Source: Bacteroidota bacterium
GTDB lineage: Bacteria > Bacteroidota > Ignavibacteria > SZUA-365 > JAADGX01
Length of the DNA stretch: 7,810 nt
NCBI GenBank assembly: GCA_024276335.1
Contig: JAJRXL010000223.1
Coordinates: forward strand, 1-7,810
Reading direction: 5' to 3'
Shown here piece after piece: positions 1 to 6,357 of this stretch (its first letter is position 1; every line of letters begins with the position of its first letter). The notes beneath the pieces are model-generated. The model had not been told where the DNA came from and did not search any database. It was given only the letters and a program-made list of their open reading frames with translations. Position numbers and translations under genes: made by a program.

Positions 1-182
1 AGGCGGACGCGAGCTCTTTCTGAAGTTTTTCAAGATTATTTTGCTCCCCTCAACGTACCCGTGCTCTCGGGCTTTCCTTCAGGTCACTCCTTGCCGAACC
101 TTACCTGGCTCCAGGGCGGCATTGTGCGTTGTAACGCGTCACGCAAAGTGGTCTCCTTTTTGGGTGAGGTTGCGTAATCATG
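1..182. other. Non-coding stretch downstream of the LeuT-like transporter gene
   Basis: No supported gene is present. On the minus strand, after the transporter stop, there is an AAGGAG-like Shine-Dalgarno sequence near 146-151, but the possible starts behind it (TTG, GTG and ATG) all reach stops within about 20 codons. A short perfect inverted repeat, CCTGG-ct-CCAGG, lies at 104-115, and a 4-bp CCCG/CGGG repeat lies at 58-71. Neither is followed by a T-run on the minus strand, so neither is a convincing intrinsic terminator for the transporter. The next minus-strand gene, if any, would lie outside the window. Confidence 0.5.
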
Positions 183-1751
183 TTACTCACCCGCGGATGA
201 CACCGTGTGAATGCTGGCTTTTCCGAACGCTTTCCTCACAAGAAGAATGAAAACCACGAAAATGCCTAGCATGAGCAGTCGTGCTCCCCATAAGTAAGGA
301 ATATCTTCCGCCGCGGCGTTTTCCAGCAGAAGTGTCGGGATGGCCTCCGTGATAGTCCAATATGCCAGGATAATGATCAAGTAGGCGGGGGTAATGTATT
401 TAATGATGTGTTTGAAGATAACAGGCACCTTGATATCTGCCCCACTCGTGATTTCATTCCACGCGTTATCGATTCCAAAAACCCAGGCAAAGATGATGGT
501 TTCCAGCAAGGCGAAGACGACCAGGCCGAAAGTGCCTGCCCAGTAATCCATCTCGTTGAGAAATCCGTGTCCGAAGAAAAGCACCACCGGTTGGACGAGC
601 AGGAGAACCAGTACGCCGAGGACGATTGTTGCGCGGCGATGGGTAAACCCGAACTCATCCTTCAGGAACGCAATGATGGGCTGAGCCATGGCGACCGATG
701 ACGTGATACCAGCGAAAAACAGGAGCAAGAACCATAAGGCGCCGAAGAACTGTCCCATCGGTATCTTGGTAAAAATGAGCGGCATGGAAACGAACCCCAA
801 GTCGAACGCTCCGCCGGAAGCGATTGCCTGGGTCATGGGAATGCCGAAAAACGCAACCGCCGCGGGAATAGCAATGCTGCCGCCAAGAATGACTTCCGCA
901 GATTCGTTGGTTACGGCGGTCGTCAATCCGGATAAGGCGATGTCGTTCTTGGGGCGCAGGTAACTAGCGTAGGCGTGAATCGTGCCCATGCCCACGCTGA
1001 GGGTGAAAAAGATTTGCCCCGCTGCTGCAAGCCATACCTTGGCATCCGAGAGCAAAGAAAAATCCGGGTTCCAGATGTAGTTGAGTCCGGCCCAGACGTT
1101 GTTTTCGGGATGTGACGGATCGGGTACGTCAATGGTGAAAACCCTGACGACGAGGATAACGGCGAAAATGAACAGGAGGGGCATGGCGATCTTGGCTAAT
1201 TTCTCAATCCCGGCGGATAATCCTCTCCACAGGACGTAAAAATTGATAACGAACGTCAGAACCATGAGGAGGTACGCAGGCCACAAAGAGGAGAAATGTG
1301 CGGTTTTCGTGAGACCCTGGTAGCTTGCCAGGAAATTCGTCATTTCTTTGAATGATCCGACATCCCAGTACAGACCGATCATCGAGAAAATACTATACCC
1401 AAGCGTCCACGATTCGATGTACGTGTAATAGACAAGGATGCTGGTGGAAATGACCATCCCGATGGCGCCGATATACTTGGCGACGGGGTGGTTCCACAAC
1501 ACGTGAAACATGCCGGGGGCGGAACTGTGTCCGTACTTTCCTCCATGTCTGCCTATCGCCCACTCGATCCACATGAGGGGAATCCCGAGAAGAAGGAAGG
1601 CAATGAAATACGGAATCATAAAGGCGCCGCCGCCGTTTGAAGCAGCCTGCACGGGAAATCGAAGAAAGTTTCCCAATCCGACGGCGTTTCCGGCGACTGC
1701 AAGGATGAGCCCGATGCGTGAGCCCCATTGCTCGCGTTGAATGTCAGACAT
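183..1751 (-). CDS. LeuT-like sodium-dependent amino-acid transporter (NSS/SNF family)
   Basis: Inner-membrane Na+-coupled symporter of the neurotransmitter:sodium symporter family, expected to import neutral or aromatic amino acids. The 522 residues fit the family (about 510-520, 12 membrane helices). Residues 9-33 carry the TM1 signature WGSR...GNAVGLGNFLRFP. From my memory of Aquifex LeuT, the sodium ligands are kept (A23, N28, T250, N282 for Na1; G21, V24, A347, T350, S351 for Na2), as are the gate residues R31 and D402, the Y109/F249 lid, and E286, which matches the LeuT Glu linked to chloride independence. Three pocket positions appear to differ: LeuT V104, F259 and I359 correspond to I105, M255 and M355. 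The ATG at 1751 puts the W-G-S-R motif at its usual distance from the N terminus, but it has no good Shine-Dalgarno. The gene is divergent from the glycosyltransferase gene and not in the ior operon. The substrate cannot be fixed from sequence; Leu, Met, Ala, Phe, Tyr or Trp are all possible. Confidence 0.95.
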   Translation of the reverse strand: MSDIQREQWGSRIGLILAVAGNAVGLGNFLRFPVQAASNGGGAFMIPYFIAFLLLGIPLMWIEWAIGRHGGKYGHSSAPGMFHVLWNHPVAKYIGAIGMVISTSILVYYTYIESWTLGYSIFSMIGLYWDVGSFKEMTNFLASYQGLTKTAHFSSLWPAYLLMVLTFVINFYVLWRGLSAGIEKLAKIAMPLLFIFAVILVVRVFTIDVPDPSHPENNVWAGLNYIWNPDFSLLSDAKVWLAAAGQIFFTLSVGMGTIHAYASYLRPKNDIALSGLTTAVTNESAEVILGGSIAIPAAVAFFGIPMTQAIASGGAFDLGFVSMPLIFTKIPMGQFFGALWFLLLFFAGITSSVAMAQPIIAFLKDEFGFTHRRATIVLGVLVLLLVQPVVLFFGHGFLNEMDYWAGTFGLVVFALLETIIFAWVFGIDNAWNEITSGADIKVPVIFKHIIKYITPAYLIIILAYWTITEAIPTLLLENAAAEDIPYLWGARLLMLGIFVVFILLVRKAFGKASIHTVSSAGE

Positions 1752-1762
1752 GGTCAGAGTGT

Positions 1763-1799
1763 ATTGGTGATGATCAGGATTATCGAGAATAATTGGTGA
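1763..1799. repeat. Pair of ATTGGTGA direct repeats upstream of transporter gene
   Basis: Two identical 8-bp copies, ATTGGTGA, occur at 1763-1770 and 1792-1799, starts 29 bp apart, on either side of the GATAAT -10-like box of the transporter gene. The spacing is close to three helical turns, as might be expected of a pair of operator half-sites. Eight-base repeats can also arise by chance, so a regulatory role is only a suggestion. Confidence 0.4.
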
Positions 1800-1811
1800 C
1801 GGGGATATCCG

Positions 1812-1827
1812 TGCAGGAGCTTCTGCA
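1812..1827. repeat. Imperfect 16-bp palindrome in the divergent intergenic region
   Basis: TGCAGGAGCTTCTGCA pairs with its own reverse complement at 14 of 16 positions. It sits between the putative transporter promoter and the TACAAT box on the plus strand, so it could be a regulator-binding site for either gene. There is no direct evidence of function. Confidence 0.3.
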
Positions 1828-2044
1828 ACATACGCAACATGGGATATTTATACAATCTCTTGGCGGCAACAGGGCGTACGTACTCGGGAAAATTAATGGC
1901 GAAGGGGTCGTGACGTGATCGGAGTTGCGGAAGAATATTGCGCCTCGGAAAACAGGCCCTCTGTCGGAAAGACGTGCTTCCGATTCATTTTTGGAACTGA
2001 GACACGGCGATGGTATTTTTTACCACGAATCTGAGTACGATACT

Positions 2045-2779
2045 ATGAAACTTAACGTAACAATCCCTGTTTATAACGAAGAAAAGATGCTCCCGGTAAG
2101 CATTCCCGTTCTTCATCGATTCCTGTCGAAATCAATGAAGGATTATGACTGGGAGATTGTTATCGCTGATAACGCCTCCATCGATTCTACGCCGGAAGTG
2201 GCTGATCAACTCTCCCGGGATTTTTCCCAGGTTCGGTTGGAGCGCCTCGAACAAAAAGGGCGAGGGCGGGCGCTGAAGCATACCTGGCTTCACGCCAACG
2301 CCGATATTTGCAGTTACATGGACGTTGATCTCTCCACGAATCTCGAATCTTTCCCCCCCATGATCGACGCTCTTGTACACAAGGGGTACGATATTGGCAC
2401 CGGTTCACGCCTGATGAAAGGCGCGAATACGCAGCGCAGCCTTAAGCGGGAGTTTATTTCCCGGGCGTACAACATCATGGTTAAAGCAATGTTTTTCACC
2501 AGGTTCTCGGATGCACAATGCGGGTTTAAAGCTGTCACCAGGGATGTGGTGGAGAAGCTGGTACCCCGTATCGAGGATAACGTTTGGTTCTTCGACTCGG
2601 AATTGCTGATCATCGGGGAAAAATGTGGCTACCGGATATTTGACGTGCCGGTAAAATGGATCGAGGACCTGGATACGAGGGTCAAGATTGTACGTACCGC
2701 CCTTGATGACATCAAAGGATTAATACGCGTGCGCAGAAACTTCTGGACCGGTCGTTACAAAGACCTCGTCAAACAATAA
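2045..2779 (+). CDS. Family-2 glycosyltransferase, polyprenyl-phosphate sugar synthase type
   Basis: Probable GT-A-fold glycosyltransferase that moves a sugar from a nucleotide sugar to a polyprenyl-phosphate or similar lipid carrier at the cytoplasmic membrane face, for cell-envelope glycan synthesis. The 244 residues match the short DPM1-like GT2 class. Visible are the N-terminal strand and PVYNE (residues 6-12), the nucleotide-binding ADNAS (41-45), KGRGRA (71-76), the metal-binding DVD (93-95) in YMDVDLS, GSRLMKGA (120-127), the acceptor-side DAQCGFK (156-162) and WFFDSELL (181-188). No membrane helix or GtrA-like domain follows, so it is soluble or peripheral. The ATG at 2045 is chosen because it places the first strand at the N terminus. 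The same frame is open upstream to a TTG at 1925, but those extra 40 residues do not look like the family. The Shine-Dalgarno is weak. The gene stands alone, converges on the ior operon and has no obvious functional link to it. Sugar and acceptor are unknown. Confidence 0.9.
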   Translation: MKLNVTIPVYNEEKMLPVSIPVLHRFLSKSMKDYDWEIVIADNASIDSTPEVADQLSRDFSQVRLERLEQKGRGRALKHTWLHANADICSYMDVDLSTNLESFPPMIDALVHKGYDIGTGSRLMKGANTQRSLKREFISRAYNIMVKAMFFTRFSDAQCGFKAVTRDVVEKLVPRIEDNVWFFDSELLIIGEKCGYRIFDVPVKWIEDLDTRVKIVRTALDDIKGLIRVRRNFWTGRYKDLVKQ

Positions 2780-2903
2780 AGCCTTTCCCTCAATAGCGTA
2801 ATATTCAGTTGAAGATGTCGTTCCTGCCCCTTGTCGGCTACAGGAAGGGTACCTCACTTGCCGGCGGGAAGGCGTTAATCGCTTCGCGTTGTTGCGGCGG
2901 CTC
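2780..2903. other. Convergent intergenic region with a weak hairpin
   Basis: This gap lies between the 3' ends of the glycosyltransferase gene and the iorB-ptb gene. It contains TTCCTG (2821-2826) and CAGGAA (2841-2846), a 6-bp inverted repeat with a 14-base loop; an alternative CCCTT/AAGGG pairing overlaps it. No T-run follows on either strand, so a bidirectional intrinsic terminator is not demonstrated. Rho-dependent termination is possible. Confidence 0.35.
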
Positions 2904-4511
2904 TCAGGATACAGGGGCTTCCTCCGCTATTCGTTGTTTCATGAAAGAGTTCATCAGGTTTCCCAGCGCGATGGACAGGAGCTTGGCATCGCTGGTATCG
3001 CTGCGGGAAGGTATCAAGATGGGAGCGGCTGCTCCGACGATAACATGGGCTAACCGGAAACCCGCAAAATACGTTGTCGATTTTGCCAGAACATTGGCCG
3101 TGTCGATGGATGCGGTAACCAGAATGTCTGCTTGTCCCGCGACCTCGGATTTCATTCCCTTTATTTGCGCCGCCTTTTGTGAAACAGCGACGTCCAACGC
3201 CATCGGTCCTTCGATGATACAGCCGGTAATTTGACCATCTTTGTTCATATCGGTAATAACCGCTGCATCCATGGTGGCAGTGACATTCGGGTGAATAGTC
3301 TCGGAAGCGGCAAGCAGGGCAACCCTGGGGTAGGCGTTGCCAAGGGCATGAGCCACTTCTACTGCATTTCGAATGATTTCCAGTTTTTGCTGAATTGTTG
3401 GCTGAAGTGTGACGCCGCCATCCGTTATCATGATCAGGCGCGATCCTGTGTCGGTAGGGTATTCAAAAACAAACGTATCGCTCAAGAGTCTGCCCGTGCG
3501 TAGTCCCTTGTTTCGGTCCAGGACGGCTCGCATGAGGATCGTGGTGTTGACGCTGCCTTTCAACAAGATGTCGGCTTCCTTGTTGCGGATCGTTTCGACT
3601 GCGGTTTTGGCAATTGTCTCGTCATCGCTTTCGTCGATAATCGTGAATTCGTCCATTTCCAGGTCGTTGTAATCCGTCTCGAAAATGTCGAGGATTTCAC
3701 GCTTTCGACCGATGAAAATGGGTTGCGCTATGCCCAATTTTCGCGCTTCCAAGCCTGCCGAAAGGGCGGCCGGATTGTGCGCTCCCGCAATCACGACACG
3801 AGTTTCGGGTGTCTTCGAAGCTTCGGCCAGGAGTTGATCGAACGAAACAATCGCAGTCCCGTGTCGATCGACGTTACCATGTTGTTCTGCTTCCAGCGTC
3901 AAATGTATATGTGGTTGCCGGACTACTTCACGGCCCTGCTTAAAAGCTTCCATGTTAAGGTCCCGGAATTTTTCCGGAACGCGCCTTGCGATTGCATCCT
4001 GCCATTTTTCCCTGGGAATATCATAGAAATGGGAAGCAGCGCCCAGCATGACGACGCTGACGATTTTCGGGTTGCCAAGCTGCCGGGCGATTTTGAGTGC
4101 GGGTATTACGAAGAATGATCTTGTGAACTTGCGGCATATATCCTCCACGTTTTCCGGGTAATAGGCCCGCTTGATATTCATTGTGGTAGGATTGACGCGC
4201 ATGTCATTCATCAGGATGACGCTGTCAGGCTTGGCGTAGGGCAGGTAACGCAGTGTCTCCATGCGTTCGAATGAAATGATCATATCCGCATCGCCGGGTC
4301 CCACCGTCGGCGCATACACCGTTTCACCGAAGCGGACGTGGCTCACGACACTACCGCCACGCTGAGCCATCCCGTGAATTTCACTTTTCTTGACATCAAG
4401 TCCGGCGGCGAGGGCGACGTCCGACAGTATTTCGCTGGCAAGCAGAATACCTTGTCCTCCCACGCCGCAGAGAAGGATGTTTGATTCCGGTTTGCGCATG
4501 TCCTTATTCAT
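2904..4511 (-). CDS. Fusion of indolepyruvate:ferredoxin oxidoreductase beta subunit (IorB) with phosphate butyryltransferase (Ptb)
   Basis: A 535-residue cytoplasmic two-domain enzyme. Residues about 10-195 are IorB, the gamma-type domain of 2-oxoacid:ferredoxin oxidoreductases, with GVGGQG (16-21) and the IHGMAQRGG motif (45-53). Residues about 222-530 are a full-length Ptb (acyl-CoA + phosphate to acyl phosphate + CoA), with KGSVNT (318-323), GLRTGRL (336-342), EVAHALG (385-391), the GPMALD segment (435-440) and a C-terminal SRSD/SIALG region. A roughly 25-residue linker (196-221) contains four histidines. Standalone IorB is about 190 and Ptb about 300 residues, so neither half is truncated. 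No in-frame ATG or GTG lies between M188 and M286, so Ptb cannot easily be made separately. The chosen ATG at 4511 has GGAGGAGGG 5 nt upstream and overlaps the iorA stop by 8 nt, implying translational coupling. The GTG at 4517 lies against that Shine-Dalgarno and is less likely. The domain identities are secure; the acyl substrate is not known. Confidence 0.93.
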   Translation of the reverse strand: MNKDMRKPESNILLCGVGGQGILLASEILSDVALAAGLDVKKSEIHGMAQRGGSVVSHVRFGETVYAPTVGPGDADMIISFERMETLRYLPYAKPDSVILMNDMRVNPTTMNIKRAYYPENVEDICRKFTRSFFVIPALKIARQLGNPKIVSVVMLGAASHFYDIPREKWQDAIARRVPEKFRDLNMEAFKQGREVVRQPHIHLTLEAEQHGNVDRHGTAIVSFDQLLAEASKTPETRVVIAGAHNPAALSAGLEARKLGIAQPIFIGRKREILDIFETDYNDLEMDEFTIIDESDDETIAKTAVETIRNKEADILLKGSVNTTILMRAVLDRNKGLRTGRLLSDTFVFEYPTDTGSRLIMITDGGVTLQPTIQQKLEIIRNAVEVAHALGNAYPRVALLAASETIHPNVTATMDAAVITDMNKDGQITGCIIEGPMALDVAVSQKAAQIKGMKSEVAGQADILVTASIDTANVLAKSTTYFAGFRLAHVIVGAAAPILIPSRSDTSDAKLLSIALGNLMNSFMKQRIAEEAPVS

Positions 4512-6342
4512 GGTCACCCTCCTCCGTCAAAGGGATCACCGCATCGAATGTACATACCTGCTCGCACAAAGTGCAACCGGTGCAGAGGAGGTCATCAATG
4601 ACCACCTCCCCGTTTTCCATACCGACGCCTGCGCATCCAAGCTGGAAACAGACCCCGCATTTTGTGCATTTCTCCAGGATGACTTTTTCCGGAGGCCCCT
4701 GTATGATTTTTTTCTCGAGGACGCACGGTGCCGCGGCAATGATGACGCTGGTCTCATCCGCACTGAGTTCCTCCTTGACGACCGTTTCCGTTTCTTCCAA
4801 GTTGTAGGGGTCGACGACCCGAACCCGCCGGACACCGATTGCTTCGCAGAGCTTTTTGAAATCGAACTCGGGAGCGTGCTGGCGGGTCAGGTTTTTCCCC
4901 GTTCCCGGGTGCCCTTGGTGGCCGGTCATGGCTGTCGTGTGATTGTCCAGGATGATAATAGTGGAGACACCCTGGTTGTACACGATATTGGTAAGAGCGG
5001 TAATCCCTGAATGGATGAACGTTGAATCTCCGATCACGGCGACGGTTTTCCTGGCCATCTTTTCTCCATGCGCCACTTCCATTCCGTACGCCATGCTGAC
5101 GCTGGCTCCCATACACAAGCACGTGTCCATGGCTTTCAACGGCGGTAAGGCTCCAAGCGTATAGCAGCCGATGTCGCCGGTAACGGTCAGGTGCAGCTTG
5201 TGGAGCACGTACATGACGCCACGATGCCCGCATCCCGGGCAGAGCGTTGGCGGGCGATCCGGAACGCTGACTTCGATTTTCCTGTCCGTGCCTTCCGACG
5301 CAACCAGCCCGGGCTCACGCGAACGAAAAGCTCCGGCGACGCGTTCGACGTTCAATTCCCCCGTGATGGGAATTATATCTTTTCCACCATGAACTTCGAT
5401 TCCCATGGCGCGGATCTGTTCTTCGAGAAACGGTTCCAGTTCTTCCACGATATAGAGGCGTTTTACCATCTGCGCGAAATAGCGGATGAGCTTTTGGGGC
5501 AGCGGGTAGCTCAATCCGAGTTTAAGGAACGAGGCCTCGGGGATTGCTTCCTTGCTGTACTGGTACGCGATACCGCTGGTTATTATCCCTACGTCGGAGG
5601 AACCAACATCGATAGCGTTGATTTGAAAAGCCTTATTTCCATAGTCCGCCAGTTTTTTCAGGGTCTCCTCGAGGACGTGGTGCCGTGGCCGGGCGTAGGC
5701 TGGAAGCAGCACGTTTTTCATGGGGTTTTTCCGATATGGCTTCAGGTCTTCGTGCTGTGGCTCGTCAAGAGTGCAGACGGTCTTGGAATGGCTGATGCGC
5801 GTGGTAAGACGCACCAGCACCGGGATATCAAAATGCTCGCTCAGTTCAAATGCGAGCTTCATGAACTCCTTGGCTTCTTGACTGCTGCTGGGTTCCAACA
5901 AGGGGATCTTGGCAGCGCGGGCAAAATGGCGATTATCCTGTTCGTTCTGGGATGAATGCATCCCGGGGTCGTCGGCAGATATGATGACCAGGCCGGCGTT
6001 GACACCGGCGTAGGCAGCGCTGAACAGCGGATCGGCGGCAACGTTGAGACCGACGTGCTTCATGGTGACAAACGTACGGCGTCCGCCCACGGCTGCTCCG
6101 AAACCGACTTCCAGGGCGACCTTTTCGTTGGGCGCCCATTCGGCAATAACATCCTTGTAGGTCGCGAATGCCTCAAGGATTTCCGTACTTGGCGTACCGG
6201 GGTACCCGGTGCCGAAACGAACCCCCGCCTCGTATGCTCCCCTGGCGATGGCTTCGTTTCCTGATAGCAGGGTTTTCATTGATAGTCTCGGTTGGGATAG
6301 TGATAAGCGTTCTGGTTCTTCGTGTGTATCTTCACGTCTCAT
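4504..6342 (-). CDS. iorA: Indolepyruvate ferredoxin oxidoreductase alpha subunit (IorA)
   Basis: Large subunit of the thiamine-diphosphate enzyme that converts aryl 2-oxoacids (indolepyruvate, phenylpyruvate, hydroxyphenylpyruvate) plus CoA to acyl-CoA and CO2, passing electrons through Fe-S clusters to ferredoxin. Domains in order: pyrimidine-binding (about 22-190; GYPGTPSTE 46-54, likely catalytic E78), a middle domain, the diphosphate-binding domain (about 365-545; CPGCGHR 368-374, GDS 438-440 through N467), then a C-terminal two-cluster ferredoxin domain with C559, C562, C565, C570 and C587, C590, C593, C597. The 612 residues fit the family. The ATG at 6342 has AAAGGA 6 nt upstream, 15 nt after the buk stop. 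It adds about 21 charged residues before the MKTLLSGNEAIARGAYEAG stretch where homologues usually begin; ATG 6279 is the alternative start but has a poor Shine-Dalgarno. The 3' end overlaps the fused iorB-ptb gene, its partner subunit. Confidence 0.96.
   Translation of the reverse strand: MRREDTHEEPERLSLSQPRLSMKTLLSGNEAIARGAYEAGVRFGTGYPGTPSTEILEAFATYKDVIAEWAPNEKVALEVGFGAAVGGRRTFVTMKHVGLNVAADPLFSAAYAGVNAGLVIISADDPGMHSSQNEQDNRHFARAAKIPLLEPSSSQEAKEFMKLAFELSEHFDIPVLVRLTTRISHSKTVCTLDEPQHEDLKPYRKNPMKNVLLPAYARPRHHVLEETLKKLADYGNKAFQINAIDVGSSDVGIITSGIAYQYSKEAIPEASFLKLGLSYPLPQKLIRYFAQMVKRLYIVEELEPFLEEQIRAMGIEVHGGKDIIPITGELNVERVAGAFRSREPGLVASEGTDRKIEVSVPDRPPTLCPGCGHRGVMYVLHKLHLTVTGDIGCYTLGALPPLKAMDTCLCMGASVSMAYGMEVAHGEKMARKTVAVIGDSTFIHSGITALTNIVYNQGVSTIIILDNHTTAMTGHQGHPGTGKNLTRQHAPEFDFKKLCEAIGVRRVRVVDPYNLEETETVVKEELSADETSVIIAAAPCVLEKKIIQGPPEKVILEKCTKCGVCFQLGCAGVGMENGEVVIDDLLCTGCTLCEQVCTFDAVIPLTEEGDHE
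4512..4526 (-). promoter_or_regulatory. Strong Shine-Dalgarno inside the iorA 3' end for iorB-ptb
   Basis: The minus strand reads GGAGGAGGG at 4525-4517, followed by TGACC and then ATG at 4511. Two overlapping GGAGG cores lie 9 and 6 nt from the ATG. The site is inside the last codons of iorA, typical of translational coupling between subunits of one complex, and it settles the start in favour of 4511 over the GTG at 4517. Confidence 0.7.
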
Positions 6343-6357
6343 GGTTAGTCCTTTGTC

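Larger units (their letters stand above)
1752..2044. promoter_or_regulatory. Divergent intergenic region between transporter and glycosyltransferase genes
   Basis: This stretch of about 290 bases must hold the promoters for both flanking genes. On the minus strand, GATAAT (1784 down to 1779) differs by one base from a sigma-70 -10 box and would give a short transporter leader, but I see no good -35 element. It is bracketed by two copies of ATTGGTGA (1763-1770 and 1792-1799, plus-strand reading). On the plus strand TACAAT (1851-1856) is a possible -10 box for the glycosyltransferase gene, also without a clear -35. The region also holds a 16-bp imperfect palindrome (1812-1827) and a GCAACAT direct repeat (1825-1831 and 1834-1840). 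Promoter assignments are tentative. Confidence 0.4.

Noticed and set aside
41..250. 69-codon plus-strand open frame at the left edge
   Set aside because: TTG start, overlaps the conserved 3' end of the transporter gene in antisense, and has no motif.
1925..2044. TTG-initiated 40-residue N-terminal extension of the glycosyltransferase
   Set aside because: GT2 proteins of this type begin directly with the first strand, which the ATG at 2045 provides. The upstream residues look like read-through of promoter DNA.
3840..3930. Possibility that ptb is a separate overlapping gene rather than a fusion
   Set aside because: The only nearby ATG on the minus strand is out of frame. The in-frame TTG at residue 205 has no Shine-Dalgarno. 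The frame runs without a stop from IorB into Ptb.
4512..4517. GTG at 4517 as the start of the iorB-ptb gene
   Set aside because: The Shine-Dalgarno ends directly at this codon, leaving no spacing. The ATG at 4511 has ideal spacing.
4390..5010. 206-codon plus-strand open frame opposite the iorA/iorB-ptb junction
   Set aside because: Antisense to two conserved coding regions, with no recognisable domain.
5191..5955. 254-codon plus-strand open frame opposite iorA
   Set aside because: Entirely antisense to a strongly recognisable enzyme; its translation shows no family motif and no Shine-Dalgarno supports it. It is a by-product of codon use on the other strand.
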